Shown: piece by piece, positions 14,096 to 22,372 of the stretch
Layout of the letters: each line of letters opens with the position of its first letter
Numbering within the stretch: position 1 is the stretch's first letter
From: Nocardioides kribbensis
GTDB lineage: Bacteria; Actinomycetota; Actinomycetes; Propionibacteriales; Nocardioidaceae
Assembly: GCF_015070375.1 (NCBI RefSeq)
Contig: NZ_JADCLL010000005.1
Coordinates: forward strand, 62,001 to 126,000
Direction: 5' to 3'
Length of the DNA stretch: 64,000 nucleotides
Program-made: the position numbers and the translations under genes
Notes under the pieces: model-generated
What the model saw: the letters and a program-made list of their open reading frames with translations, nothing else
Databases searched by the model: none
Told to the model about the DNA's origin: nothing

Positions 14096-15829
14096 TCAGG
14101 CCCTGCCCGCGGTCCGTACGCCGAGCAGGGTCCGCCGGCGCGGCCGGGCGTCCGCCGTCTGCGCCGCGATCCGGTGCATCTCCGCGACGTCGACGACCTT
14201 GGTCCGGGGGCGCCCCGCAGCGGCACCGCGGCGGCGCTCCTCGGCGTCGATCGCGCGCCACCCGGCGAGGTCGACCACCGCGACGCCTCGCTCCCGCAGC
14301 ACCCGGGCCAGGTCGCCCCGGTGCGACCGCGGCCCCCCGACGGACGCCTCGGGCCCCGCGACGAGGCCGGCGTCGAGGTCGTCGAGCAGGGTGGACACCG
14401 TCTCCTGGGCGTCGGCCTTGTTGGTGCCGATGAAGCCGCTGGGGCCGCGCTTGACCCAGCCGGCGACGTAGACGCCGGGGACCACCCGTCCGGCGGTGTG
14501 CGGCACGGTGCCGGTGGCGGCGTCGTGGGGTAGGCCGTCGACGGGCTCGCCGTGGTAGCCCACCGAGCGCAGCACCAGCCCGACGGGCAGCACCTCGGTC
14601 TCGCCGGTCGACCGCGCGCGCGGCACCCCGGCGGCGTCGGCGACCAGCTCGTTGCGCACCAGCTCGATCCCGCCCACCCGCCCGTCGGGTCCGGCGAGCA
14701 GCCGCGTCGGCGAGGTGAGGAAGCGCAGCACGATCGTGCGCAGCGCCGGGTCGGGGGTGCGGGAGGCGAGCTCGGCGAGCACCTGACGCCGCAGGTCGCC
14801 CTCGACGCCTGGGGCCTCGCCCTCGCTCAGCGCCGCCCCCTGGGTGTCGACCACGACGTTGACGCCGCGCAGCGCGGCCAGGCCGACCAGCTCGGGCAGG
14901 GTGAAGGCCGCCTGGTCGGGGCCGCGGCGCCCGAGCACGACCACCTCGCGGACCCCGCTGCCGGCGAGCACCGCCCACGGCACCCGGGCCAGGTCGGTGC
15001 CGGCCAGCTCGTCGGGATCGGCGGTCAGCACCCGGGCGACGTCGAGGGCGACGTTGCCGTTGCCCACCACCACCGCGCGCTCGTGACCGAGGTCGACCGC
15101 GAGGTCCTGCTTGTCGGGGTGGCCGTTGTACCAGCCGACGAGGTCGGTGGCCGACAGCGATCCGGGCAGGTCCTCACCCGGCACGCCGAGCGCCTTGTCG
15201 CTGGCCGCGCCGACGGCGTAGACGACGGCGTCGTAGTGCGCCACCAGCTCGGCGTGGGTGACCGCGGCCCCCGGGCCCTCACCGACCCCCACGCCCAGCA
15301 GGTACCGGAAACCGGGCTCGGCCTCGATGGCGGCGAAGAGGGTGGTGGCCCGCTTGGTGTGCGGGTGGTCGGGCGCGACGCCGGCGCGCACGAGGCCGTA
15401 GGGCGTGGGCAGCCGGTCGAGCACGTCGACGCGTGTCTCCGGGTGGCGCAGCAGCTCGTCGGCGACGTACAGCCCCGCGGGCCCCGCGCCGACCACGGCC
15501 ACGTGCACCGGCCGCGGCCGCTTCATCCGACGCTGCGCGGCCACCACCGCCAGGGGCGTGCGGTCGGCGTGGGGGAAGACGTCGAAGTAGGCGGCGTTGA
15601 TGTCGAGGAACGGCAGCTCCGCCTCGCTCAGCCTGGTGTGCGGCTTGATCGCGTCGACGGGGCAGGCCGTCGCGCACGCCCCGCAGTCGACGCAGGAGTC
15701 GGCGTCGACGTAGAGCATCTCGGCCGTCGCGAAGCCGGGCTCGCCCGGGGCGGGGTGGATGCAGTTGACCGGGCAGGCCACGACGCACGAGGCGTCGCTG
15801 CAGCACGACTGGGTGACGACGTAGGGCAC
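14096..15829 (-). CDS. fprB: Ferredoxin fused to ferredoxin-NADP+ reductase (FprB type)
   Basis: The 577-residue protein joins an N-terminal seven-iron-type ferredoxin to an adrenodoxin-reductase-like flavoenzyme. Cysteines 9/10, 15, 19 and 23 and then 46, 49, 52 and 56 (DSCVDCGACATACP) can hold a [3Fe-4S] and a [4Fe-4S] cluster. The FAD-binding VAVVGAGPAGLYVADELL begins near 109, and the NADPH-binding VVVGNGNVALDVARVL lies near 245. The GWVKRGPSGFIGTNKADA block is typical of the family. It should move electrons between NADPH and cellular oxygenases. The diiron oxygenase gene immediately upstream on the same strand (76-base gap) is the obvious partner, and the TetR gene nearby may regulate both. 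Confidence 0.93.
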   Translation of the reverse strand: MPYVVTQSCCSDASCVVACPVNCIHPAPGEPGFATAEMLYVDADSCVDCGACATACPVDAIKPHTRLSEAELPFLDINAAYFDVFPHADRTPLAVVAAQRRMKRPRPVHVAVVGAGPAGLYVADELLRHPETRVDVLDRLPTPYGLVRAGVAPDHPHTKRATTLFAAIEAEPGFRYLLGVGVGEGPGAAVTHAELVAHYDAVVYAVGAASDKALGVPGEDLPGSLSATDLVGWYNGHPDKQDLAVDLGHERAVVVGNGNVALDVARVLTADPDELAGTDLARVPWAVLAGSGVREVVVLGRRGPDQAAFTLPELVGLAALRGVNVVVDTQGAALSEGEAPGVEGDLRRQVLAELASRTPDPALRTIVLRFLTSPTRLLAGPDGRVGGIELVRNELVADAAGVPRARSTGETEVLPVGLVLRSVGYHGEPVDGLPHDAATGTVPHTAGRVVPGVYVAGWVKRGPSGFIGTNKADAQETVSTLLDDLDAGLVAGPEASVGGPRSHRGDLARVLRERGVAVVDLAGWRAIDAEERRRGAAAGRPRTKVVDVAEMHRIAAQTADARPRRRTLLGVRTAGRA

Positions 15830-15905
15830 GGGAGGGGTCCGCTCGCTCGGGTGCCGGCCGGGGTCGGCCGGGCTGTGGCAGGGCTCGAGGCGGCTCGGGA
15901 GCGGC

Positions 15906-16943
15906 TCAGGCCGCGGCCGAGGCGACCTCGCTGCGGAAGCGGCTGGGGCGGCCGTCGATCCCCATCCAGCGCCAGACCATTCGCGAGGCGCGGTTCATCA
16001 TCCCGGTCTCCTCGGCGAGCATGCGCACGTCGCCGAAGAGGTCGCGCAGGAACTTCCGCGACTCCGGCTCGCGCCAGTAGAGGTCCTTGACCACCTGGCG
16101 CGGGATGCCGAGGTCGCGCTGCATCCGGCGACTGGGCACGAGGATCTCGTCGCACAGCACCCGCATCACGACCGGCACCAGCACCGAGAGCACCGCGCGC
16201 TGGCGGCGGGTGAGCTTGGGCGCCTGGTGCTCGAGGTACTGGTGGGCGAAGCCGATGTGGCGGGCCTCCTCGGCGACGTGGATCTGCATGATCCGCTGCA
16301 GCAGCGGGTGCATGTCGTCGCCCGCGCGCAGCACCGACTTCTGCACGTGGTCGATCGGCTCCTCGCCGGCGAGCACGCCGTAGAAGAAGCCGAACGGCAC
16401 CCAGCGCGCGGCCAGCGGCAGGAAGGGGCCGGCCATCCGGAAGAGCAGGCGCCCGCCGGGGACGTCCTGGCCCGAGCGGTTGACGAACTCCTGGAACATC
16501 TGGGTGTGGTGGCACTCCTCGGTCGCCTCGTGGGTGGAGTAGCGGAACTCCGCCGAGCGGTTCGGGAGGTTGAAGGCGAAGTTCATCAGGCCGCTGATGA
16601 GGATCTGCTCGAACTGCAGGCCGACCTTGCAGATGTTGGCCTGGCGGTAGATGCCGACGCGGATCTGCTCCTCCAGCGGCAGCGAGCGGTACCAGTCGGT
16701 GCCACCGAGCACGTCGACGCTGGGCAGGACCCAGCGCGGGTCGTCGAGACGGATGGCGTGGTCGGGGTCGTCCCAGGCGATGTCGAGGAAGGCGTCGAAG
16801 TGCTGGTGCACCGAGGCCTCGGAGAGCGTGCGGAGCCGGTGCTCGTAGGCCTGCGTGCGCTCGGCGCGCGCCGCCGCGTCGTCGGCGGAGGCCGTCGCAC
16901 GGGCGGGGGCGGCGGTGTCGTGGAGCGTGGGGGTCGCGGTCAT
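15906..16943 (-). CDS. AurF/CmlI-type diiron oxygenase
   Basis: The 345-residue product matches the PABA N-oxygenase-like family of four-helix diiron enzymes. Candidate metal ligands occur in the expected order: E112 (QFEQI), E139/E142/H145 (HEATEECHH), E194/E195 (AGEEP) and E225/E226/H229 (HVAEEARHIGF). Such enzymes use O2 to oxidise amines or other substrates; the substrate here cannot be read. The fprB gene directly downstream would supply electrons. The ATG at 16941-16943 avoids a long basic extension. The leader has a 22-base hairpin and, further up, two inverted repeats that look like regulator sites, so the gene is probably inducible. Confidence 0.87.
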   Translation of the reverse strand: MTATPTLHDTAAPARATASADDAAARAERTQAYEHRLRTLSEASVHQHFDAFLDIAWDDPDHAIRLDDPRWVLPSVDVLGGTDWYRSLPLEEQIRVGIYRQANICKVGLQFEQILISGLMNFAFNLPNRSAEFRYSTHEATEECHHTQMFQEFVNRSGQDVPGGRLLFRMAGPFLPLAARWVPFGFFYGVLAGEEPIDHVQKSVLRAGDDMHPLLQRIMQIHVAEEARHIGFAHQYLEHQAPKLTRRQRAVLSVLVPVVMRVLCDEILVPSRRMQRDLGIPRQVVKDLYWREPESRKFLRDLFGDVRMLAEETGMMNRASRMVWRWMGIDGRPSRFRSEVASAAA

Positions 16944-16977
16944 CTCGCACCTCGTCGTGGCGTCGTCGTCGTGGCCG

Positions 16978-16999
16978 GAGCCCCGCTGCTGCGGGGCTC
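16978..16999 (-). other. Leader hairpin before the diiron oxygenase gene
   Basis: GAGCCCCG and CGGGGCTC form a perfect 8-base stem with a 6-base loop (CTGCTG), 35 bases before the start codon and after the putative operator. It may stabilise the mRNA or act as an attenuator. Confidence 0.45.
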
Positions 17000-17025
17000 G
17001 TGCTGCAGTCCCACGGACGTTAGTG

Positions 17026-17068
17026 CGACACCGTGTCGGTGTAAATGGTGAGCGCGACACCACGTCGC
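17026..17068 (-). promoter_or_regulatory. Paired inverted repeats, candidate TetR operators
   Basis: CGACACCGTGTCG (17026-17038) and GCGACACCACGTCGC (17054-17068) are two inverted repeats whose centres are about 29 bases apart. Outer GTGCGAC and GTCGCAC words extend the symmetry. They sit in the expected promoter region of the diiron oxygenase gene, in a locally less GC-rich stretch. The TetR protein encoded at 12983-13768 is the nearest candidate binder, by inference. Confidence 0.55.
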
Positions 17069-17132
17069 ACTTACCCGTCGGTAACCACCGGAGGGGTGAG
17101 GGCGCCACGCCGTCCCGCCGGGCGCCGGCGCG

Positions 17133-18212
17133 TCAGTAGCGGTGGAACCAGCGACCCAGGTCGAGGTGCACGTCGCCGCAGGTGACGTTCTGGTCGCGGG
17201 AGGCCTCCACCCACTGGCCCATCACCGCCTCACCGCCCTGGATGACCCAGTCGTCCCCGCAGCGGGAGGCGGCCTCGGCGCGCGAGGTCTGGCCGGCGGC
17301 GCGCCACTCGGGCAGGCCGAGCTCCAGGGGGCCGACGACCTGCTCCCACAGCAGCGGGGTGGAGTACACCCCGATCCGGTAGCCCGCGTCGGTGTAGCCC
17401 CGGGCGACGCCCTGCACCACCGCGGCGTTGGCGGTGGGGTCGCTGCTCCACGCGAAGTCGGGCACCGGCTCGACGTCGATCCAGACCACCGGGGTCTCCA
17501 GGCCGGCCGCGCGCATCGACGCGACGTTGTAGCGCGCCTGCTGGTAGCCGGTGTTGGCCAGCCGCCCCAGCCGCGAGCCGGCCGGGTAGGGGCCGTCGGC
17601 GCCGTGGGTCTCCTGCTCGGCGGCGCTGGGGAAGGACGACACGGCGTAGGCCGAGACCAGCAGGTCGCGCTCGCGCGACTCGGCCACCTGGTCGGCCAGG
17701 CAGGGGTTGGCCACGAAGCCGGGGCCGTTGGTCAGCCCGATCACGACGTAGCGCGCCTCCGGCAGCGGCGGGGGCAGCCCCAGCGTGCGCTTCTCGGGGA
17801 TGCCGAGGCCCCGGGGGCACTGCGGCCAGCTGATGTCGCCGCCGAGCACCGGCCCGTCGAAGGCCGGGACGCTGCGCTCCTGCGCACGGGCCTCACCCTC
17901 GGCGAGCGCCGCGAGGTCCTCGAGGTCCTGCGGGTCGGGCGCGTCGGGGTCGCCACGGCCGCCGCTGGCGCCGGAGTCCACCGGCGAGGCCGAGCGCGGT
18001 GGCTCCACCAGCGGCGGCTCGCCCGCGGCCACACGCTGCTCGGCCTGCTCGCGCGGCGCGACGTCGCCGCCCGAGCCGCCGGGCCCGCCCGCGCAGGCGC
18101 TCAGCGCCAGGAGCGCGGCCAGCGCCGCGGCCGACCGGGCGCCCGTGCGGCCCGACGTACGCCGGCCCCGGGCGGCCCGCTCCCCCACGACCCGGCCCAC
18201 GACCCGGCCCAC
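17133..18212 (-). CDS. Secreted lipoprotein with glycoside hydrolase-like (DUF1906-type) fold
   Basis: The 359-residue product has a basic N-terminus, a hydrophobic segment and lipobox LSAC with C40 as the lipidation site (numbering from 18212). A Pro/Glu-rich linker runs to about residue 120. The folded part starts GGDISWPQCPRGLGIPEK and has RYVVIGLTNGPGFVANPCLADQ, VVWIDVEPVPDFAW and RIGVYSTPLLWEQVVG, a beta/alpha-barrel pattern like DUF1906/GH25-related proteins with the acidic IDVEP pair. It may bind or cut cell-wall glycans; activity is unproven. Three in-frame GTG starts arise from a 12-base tandem repeat, so the start is ambiguous (18212, 18200 or 18188). thrS ends 9 bases upstream. Confidence 0.78.
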   Translation of the reverse strand: MGRVVGRVVGERAARGRRTSGRTGARSAAALAALLALSACAGGPGGSGGDVAPREQAEQRVAAGEPPLVEPPRSASPVDSGASGGRGDPDAPDPQDLEDLAALAEGEARAQERSVPAFDGPVLGGDISWPQCPRGLGIPEKRTLGLPPPLPEARYVVIGLTNGPGFVANPCLADQVAESRERDLLVSAYAVSSFPSAAEQETHGADGPYPAGSRLGRLANTGYQQARYNVASMRAAGLETPVVWIDVEPVPDFAWSSDPTANAAVVQGVARGYTDAGYRIGVYSTPLLWEQVVGPLELGLPEWRAAGQTSRAEAASRCGDDWVIQGGEAVMGQWVEASRDQNVTCGDVHLDLGRWFHRY

Positions 18213-18221
18213 GACCCGGCC
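18186..18221. repeat. Three tandem 12-base repeats carrying alternative start codons
   Basis: CACGACCCGGCC occurs three times without change. On the minus strand each copy contains GGCCGGGTCGTG, so each supplies an in-frame GTG for the lipoprotein gene and together they encode a GRVVGRVV stretch. A copy-number change would alter the number of starts without shifting frame. Confidence 0.93.
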
Positions 18222-20216
18222 TCAGACCTGCTCGCGCGACTCCACGGCGGCCGCGACGCGCGCGATCGCCTCCTCGAGCGGCACGCCGTTGTCCTGGCGG
18301 CCGTCGCGGTAGCGGAAGGAGACGGCGCCCGCGGCGAGGTCGTCGTCGCCGGCGATCATCATGAACGGCACCTTCTGCAGCTGGGCGTTGCGGATCTTCT
18401 TCTGCATCCGGTCGTCGGAGTCGTCGACCTCGACGCGCAGGCCCTGGGTGCGCATGCGGCGGGCCACGTCGTGCAGGTAGTCGGCGTGGCGCTCCGCGAT
18501 CGGGATGGCCTGCACCTGCATGGGGGCCAGCCACGGGGGGAAGGCGCCGGCGTAGTGCTCGACGAGCACGCCGAGGAAGCGCTCGATCGAGCCGAACTTC
18601 GCGGAGTGGATCATCACCGGCTGCTGGCGCGAGCCGTCGGGGGCGACGTAGGTGAGGTTGAAGCGGTCGGGCGAGGGCTGGTTGAAGTCGTACTGCACCG
18701 TGCCCATCTGCCAGGTGCGGCCGATGGCGTCCTTGGCCTGCACCGAGACCTTGGGGCCGTAGAACGCGGCGCCGCCCGGGTCGGGCACGAGCTCGAGGCC
18801 CGACTCGGTGGCGACCTGCTCGAGCACGGCGGTGGCCGCGGCCCAGTCCTCGTCGGAGCCGACGAACTTGTCGGGCTTGGAGTCGTCGCGCGTCGACAGC
18901 TCGAGGTAGAAGTCGTCGAGGCCGAAGTCGCGCAGCACGCTGAGCATGAAGTCGAGCAGGTGCTTGACCTCGCCCGGCGCCTGCTCGGGGGTGCAGTAGG
19001 AGTGGGAGTCGTCCTGGGCGAAGCCGCGCACGCGGGTCAGGCCGTGCACGACGCCGGACTTCTCGTGGCGGTAGACCGAGCCGAACTCGAAGAGCCGCAG
19101 CGGCAGCTCGCGGTAGGAGCGCTGGCGGGCGTCGAAGATCAGGTTGTGCATCGGGCAGTTCATCGCCTTGAGGCGGTAGTCCATGCCGTCGACGTCGAGC
19201 GCGGGGAACATGCCCTCGCCGTAGTAGGGCAGGTGGCCCGAGGTGTGGAAGAGCCCCTCCTTGGCGATGTGGGGGGTGCCGACGTACTCGAAGCCCTCCT
19301 CGATGTGGCGCAGGCGGACGTAGTCCTCCATCTCGCGCTTGATCACGCCGCCGCGCGGGTGGAAGACGGGCAGGCCCGAGCCGATCTCGTCAGGGAAGGA
19401 GAACAGGTCGAGCTCGCGGCCGAGCTTGCGGTGGTCGCGGCGCTCGGCCTCCTCGAGGCGGTGCAGGTGCTCCTCGAGGGCCTCCTTGGTCTCCCACGCG
19501 GTGCCGTAGATGCGCTGGAGCTGCTTGTTCTTCTCGTCGCCGCGCCAGTAGGCGGCCGCCGAGCGCATCAGCTTGAAGGCCGGGATGCGCTTGGTGGTCG
19601 GCAGGTGCGGGCCGCGGCACAGGTCCGACCACGCCACGTCGCCGTTGCGGCGCACGTTGTCGTAGATCGTCAGCTCGCCGGCGCCGACCTCGACGCTGGC
19701 GCCCTCGGCGGCGTCGTCGCTGCGACCGGAGCCCTTGAGGCCGATCAGCTCGATCTTGTAGGGCTCCTCGGCCAGCTCGCTGATCGCGTCGGCGTCGGTG
19801 GTGACGCGGCGGTCGAAGCGCTGGCCCTCCTTGACGATCTTGCGCATCGCGGTCTCGATCTTGGCGAGGTCCTCGGGCACGAAGGGGGTCTCGACGTCGA
19901 AGTCGTAGTAGAAGCCGTCGGTGACCGGCGGGCCGATGCCGAGCTTGGCCTCGGGGAAGAGCTGCTGCACGGCCTGGGCCATCACGTGCGCGGTGGAGTG
20001 GCGCAGGATGTCGCGGCCGTCGGCGGAGTCGATGGCCACGCCCTCGACCTCGTCGCCCTCGCTCAGCGGGTGGGAGAGGTCCTTGAGCTCGCCCCCGACC
20101 CGGGCGGCGATGACCGAGGTGTCGTCGGTGAACAGCTCCCAGGCCTTGGTGCCCGCAGTGACCTCCCGCACCTCACGCTCACCGGCGTGGACGAGGGCGA
20201 TCTTGAGGTCGGGCAC
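18222..20216 (-). CDS. thrS: Threonyl-tRNA synthetase
   Basis: The 664-residue enzyme charges tRNA-Thr. It has an N-terminal TGS domain ([20 protein letters not shown] onward), the editing domain with [12 protein letters not shown] (zinc-like HxxxH site), the class-II core with motif 2 around [23 protein letters not shown] and the zinc-site residue in MNCPMHN, and a C-terminal anticodon-binding domain ending in [18 protein letters not shown]. The GTG at 20214-20216 is preceded by AGGAG 6 bases upstream, so the longer in-frame ATG start was rejected. It is the first of the conserved thrS-HIT-pgsA order, but about 5.2 kb of other genes separate it from HIT here. Confidence 0.97.
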   Translation of the reverse strand: MPDLKIALVHAGEREVREVTAGTKAWELFTDDTSVIAARVGGELKDLSHPLSEGDEVEGVAIDSADGRDILRHSTAHVMAQAVQQLFPEAKLGIGPPVTDGFYYDFDVETPFVPEDLAKIETAMRKIVKEGQRFDRRVTTDADAISELAEEPYKIELIGLKGSGRSDDAAEGASVEVGAGELTIYDNVRRNGDVAWSDLCRGPHLPTTKRIPAFKLMRSAAAYWRGDEKNKQLQRIYGTAWETKEALEEHLHRLEEAERRDHRKLGRELDLFSFPDEIGSGLPVFHPRGGVIKREMEDYVRLRHIEEGFEYVGTPHIAKEGLFHTSGHLPYYGEGMFPALDVDGMDYRLKAMNCPMHNLIFDARQRSYRELPLRLFEFGSVYRHEKSGVVHGLTRVRGFAQDDSHSYCTPEQAPGEVKHLLDFMLSVLRDFGLDDFYLELSTRDDSKPDKFVGSDEDWAAATAVLEQVATESGLELVPDPGGAAFYGPKVSVQAKDAIGRTWQMGTVQYDFNQPSPDRFNLTYVAPDGSRQQPVMIHSAKFGSIERFLGVLVEHYAGAFPPWLAPMQVQAIPIAERHADYLHDVARRMRTQGLRVEVDDSDDRMQKKIRNAQLQKVPFMMIAGDDDLAAGAVSFRYRDGRQDNGVPLEEAIARVAAAVESREQV

Positions 20217-20297
20217 GGGGGTCTCCTGACGGTGGGGCGGCGCCACCGGCCACGGGCCGGCGGGCGGCTCGGACGAGCCGGGTCAAGGGTAGCGACA

Positions 20298-20346
20298 GCG
20301 CGGCCCGCACGGCTCCCGGGTTTGTCCGGGGCCGTGCGGGCCGCGC
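20298..20346 (-). terminator. Strong 16-base-pair hairpin upstream of thrS
   Basis: GCGCGGCCCGCACGGC (20298-20313) pairs perfectly with GCCGTGCGGGCCGCGC (20331-20346) around a 17-base loop that can fold further. It lies after the stop of the oxidoreductase gene and 82 bases before thrS. Termination of the oxidoreductase transcript is the simplest reading; a thrS leader attenuator cannot be excluded. Confidence 0.75.
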
Positions 20347-20420
20347 TCGTCGTACGCCGCCTCCACCCGCGCACCGGCCGGCGTCGGGGCGTGGCGGGTG
20401 GTGCGGGTGGTGCGGGAGGG

Positions 20421-21113
20421 TCAGGCCATGTCGCGGTAGCGCTTCGCCGCGTCGAGCTGCTGGACGAGGAACGCCTCGTCGACGCGGCGACCGCCCTCGG
20501 GGTCGAAGCCGCGCTCGCCGGCGTAGAGGTCGGCGTAGGCCGCGGTGTCGCGCTGGAAGCGCCACCCCTCGCTGAGCGGGCCGGCGTCGTGGGCATCGTA
20601 GCCGAGGCTGTCGAGCACCTCGGTCACCGTCCGCTTGGCCGCGGCGTCGTCGCCGGCGATGGCCAGCACGCTGCGCTCGGGGTCGCCCGAGGGGCGCGCG
20701 AGGCGCAGCAGGTGCTCGAAGTAGATGTTGTTGAAGGTCTTCACGACCTGCGACTCCGGCAGGTGGGCCTGGAGCATCTCGGCGGTCGTGGTCGACTCGT
20801 CGTCGAGCTCGGCGATGTGACCGTCGCGCTCGGGGTAGTAGTTGTTGGTGTCGATGACGACCTTGCCGCGCAGCGGCTCGACCGGCACCTCGCGGTAGTT
20901 CTTCAGCGGGATGGTCACGACGACGACGTCGCCGGCCTCCGCCGCCTCGGTCGCGGTCGCCGCGCGGGCGTGCTCGCCCAGCTCGGCCACGAGGTCGGAG
21001 AGCGTCTCCGGCCCGCGGCTGTTGCTGACGACGACGTCGTGTCCGGCACGCACCGCGAGTCGCGCGACGGTGCTGCCGATGTTGCCTGCTCCGATGAGTC
21101 CGATGGTGGTCAT
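20421..21113 (-). CDS. NADPH-dependent F420 reductase-like oxidoreductase
   Basis: The 230-residue protein starts MTTIGLIGAGNIGSTVARLA, a Rossmann nucleotide-binding motif, followed by VVVSNSRGPETL, VVVVTIPLKNYREVP and KVVIDTNNYYPERDG. This is the layout of NADP-oxidoreductases related to the F420-dependent Fno family (PF03807), many of which act on unknown substrates. TFNNIYFEHLLRLARP and the acidic C-terminal half complete the fold. Whether it uses F420 cannot be told from sequence. The ATG at 21111-21113 is the only start giving the full glycine-rich motif at the N-terminus. It is a single-gene unit, ending at a strong hairpin and divergent from the guanidine-controlled SMR gene. Confidence 0.83.
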   Translation of the reverse strand: MTTIGLIGAGNIGSTVARLAVRAGHDVVVSNSRGPETLSDLVAELGEHARAATATEAAEAGDVVVVTIPLKNYREVPVEPLRGKVVIDTNNYYPERDGHIAELDDESTTTAEMLQAHLPESQVVKTFNNIYFEHLLRLARPSGDPERSVLAIAGDDAAAKRTVTEVLDSLGYDAHDAGPLSEGWRFQRDTAAYADLYAGERGFDPEGGRRVDEAFLVQQLDAAKRYRDMA

Positions 21114-21190
21114 GCTGGCTCCAACCCCGCCCGGCCGGCGCTGATTCCGTGGCCGTCGCCACGCCGGTGCCGTGCCGACGCCGTGCCGGC

Positions 21191-21280
21191 GCGTGGGCGG
21201 ACGCGTGGGCGGCGCGTGGGGGAACGCGTGGGCGGACGCGTGGGCGGGATCAGTGGGCGGGCCAGTGGGCAGGGGCGTGG
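21191..21280. repeat. Degenerate 12-base tandem repeats
   Basis: Words related to ACGCGTGGGCGG recur about seven times between the oxidoreductase start and the guanidine riboswitch, gradually degenerating to CAGTGGGCGG-like copies. No coding frame is convincing across it. Confidence 0.8.
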
Positions 21281-21348
21281 CGGGCGCGGGGCGGACCGCC
21301 TCGGGCCAGCGACGCGGGCGTGCCACGATGGCCGCGCCAGACCGGCAC

Positions 21349-21390
21349 CCGGACGAGGCGCGTCGTACCCGGCCAGCGACAAGACGATGC
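21349..21390 (+). ncRNA. Guanidine-III riboswitch (ykkC-III)
   Basis: The 42-base stretch beginning CCGGACGAGG, with CGTACCCGG in the middle and GACAAGACG near the end, matches the guanidine-III (ykkC-III) aptamer consensus as known from actinobacteria, apart from a few covarying or loop positions. The two CCGG/ACCCGG and ACGAG/GACAAGACG parts are those that form the pseudoknot. It ends 14 bases before the start codon and its 3' edge adjoins the ribosome site AAGGAG of the SMR gene. Ligand-controlled access to that site is therefore the likely mechanism. It would switch on export when free guanidine is high. Confidence 0.92.
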
Positions 21391-21404
21391 CCAAGGAGCT
21401 CACC

Positions 21405-21719
21405 ATGTCCTGGATCGTCCTCGTCGTCTCCGGTGTCCTGGAGGCCGTGTGGGCCACCGCCCTCGACCGCAGCGAGGGGTTCACCCGCCTCGGGCCCGCG
21501 GCAGTCTTCCTCGTGGCCGCCGCCGCCAGCATGGCCGGCCTCTCCTGGGCCCTGCGCGAGCTGCCCGTCGGCACCGCCTACGCCGTGTGGGTCGGCATCG
21601 GCGCCGCCACCACCGCCGGCTGGGCCATGGCCACCGGCGCCGAGCCGGTCTCCGTCGTGCGGGTGCTGCTCCTGCTCGGCATCGTCGCCTGCGTCGCCGG
21701 TCTCAAGCTCACCCACTGA
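21405..21719 (+). CDS. sugE: Small multidrug resistance-family guanidinium exporter (Gdx/SugE)
   Basis: The 104-residue protein has four transmembrane helices and the essential membrane glutamate E13 in the first one (GVLEAVWATALDRSEGFT), as in SMR exporters. WALRELPVGTAYAVWVGIGAATTAG in the middle and ending KLTH follow the SugE/Gdx subtype pattern, whose natural substrate is guanidinium. Dual-topology dimers exchange guanidinium for protons. The guanidine-III riboswitch directly upstream makes the substrate assignment strong. The ATG at 21405 has the ribosome site AAGGAG 7 bases upstream. A 32-base perfect palindrome follows the stop and may terminate the transcript. Confidence 0.95.
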   Translation: MSWIVLVVSGVLEAVWATALDRSEGFTRLGPAAVFLVAAAASMAGLSWALRELPVGTAYAVWVGIGAATTAGWAMATGAEPVSVVRVLLLLGIVACVAGLKLTH

Positions 21720-21736
21720 GGTCGGTGGCCGGCCCC

Positions 21737-21803
21737 GCGGGTTTCGCCAGCCGGCTGGCGAAACCCGCACCTGTCGGCCCACGCGCGGGGCGACAAGTGC
21801 GGG
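21737..21803. repeat. Compound palindromic element (two overlapping hairpins)
   Basis: Positions 21737-21768 form a perfect 32-base palindrome with arms GCGGGTTTCGCCAGCC and GGCTGGCGAAACCCGC. The right arm then serves as the start of a second hairpin: 21764-21780 (CCCGCACCTGTCGGCCC) pairs with 21787-21803 at 15 of 17 positions. It looks like a REP-type element and lies 17 bases after the SMR stop, where it could also act as a terminator. Confidence 0.85.
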
Positions 21804-22171
21804 TCCGGGCCGACCGGTGTGACGCGTGGGGCTGATGGGACCGCCGCCGGACGACCCGGACGCCGCCCGTCGCTCGGCGGGCCGGCACGCCGTCGGGGCC
21901 GCGACGCAGGGCGGGGGTCTCGTCGGAGGGCGGGTCGTCGGCGCCCGGACGCCCGCCGGCACGGACGTCCTCCCCCTCTCGGACCACATCGCGGCGTCGA
22001 CAGGACGCACGCACCGAGGAGGCGACCGGGGCGTAACCGCTTGCGCGGCGCCTCGTTGGACCCGTGCCGGTGACCGGGGGGACTCACCAGCGGCCGGAGC
22101 GGCGGGACACACCTCGCCGCTCCGGCCCACGCGGCGCCGGACGGCCCTGACCGAGCGGCCCAGGAACGCCG
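21804..22171. other. Non-coding stretch without recognised genes
   Basis: Apart from CGCGTGGG at 21823-21830, which mirrors CCCACGCG at 21778-21785, I see no gene, RNA or repeat. Frames open across it are Arg/Gly/Pro-rich, lack ribosome sites and resemble no known protein. Confidence 0.6.
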
Positions 22172-22200
22172 CGAGGCCGGCCCCGTGGGGACCGGCCTCG
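22172..22200 (-). terminator. Hairpin downstream of tRNA-Val(CAC)
   Basis: CGAGGCCGG and CCGGCCTCG form a 9-base stem, with an inner CCCC/GGGG extension, 13 bases past the 3' end of the minus-strand tRNA gene. Confidence 0.7.
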
Positions 22201-22212
22201 TGCGTGATCTGG

Positions 22213-22284
22213 TGGGCGATACTGGGTTCGAACCAGTGACCTCTTCGGTGTGAACGAAGCGCGCTACCACTGCGCCAATCGCCC
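22213..22284 (-). tRNA. tRNA-Val (CAC)
   Basis: The minus strand folds into a full cloverleaf: acceptor GGGCGAT/ATCGCCC, D arm with GGCGCAGTGGTAGCGC, anticodon stem CTTCG/CGAAG with loop TTCACAC giving anticodon CAC, and T arm ACTGG-TTCGAAC-CCAGT. The discriminator is A; CCA is not encoded. It differs from the plus-strand tRNA-Val(GAC) at 23575 by about five bases. Confidence 0.96.
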
Positions 22285-22372
22285 GCGGTGATGCGGCGGA
22301 AACGATAACCCATCCCGCGCCGACCCACACATCGGGGCCCGTCCGGGTCCGCCCCGCGGGCGTCGCGCCGGC

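Noticed and set aside
20217..20346. T-box riboswitch in front of thrS
   Set aside because: No T-box sequence or specifier stem is visible; the strong hairpin sits as expected for a terminator of the upstream gene.
17142..21719. A plus-strand open frame of about 1500 codons opposite thrS and its neighbours
   Set aside because: It is antisense to well-supported genes, has a composition forced by GC-rich codons on the other strand, and only its last 104 codons (the SMR gene) look like protein.
21826..22239. Plus-strand open frame of 137 codons between the SMR gene and tRNA-Val
   Set aside because: No ribosome site, low-complexity Arg/Gly/Pro content, and it ends inside the antisense of a tRNA gene.
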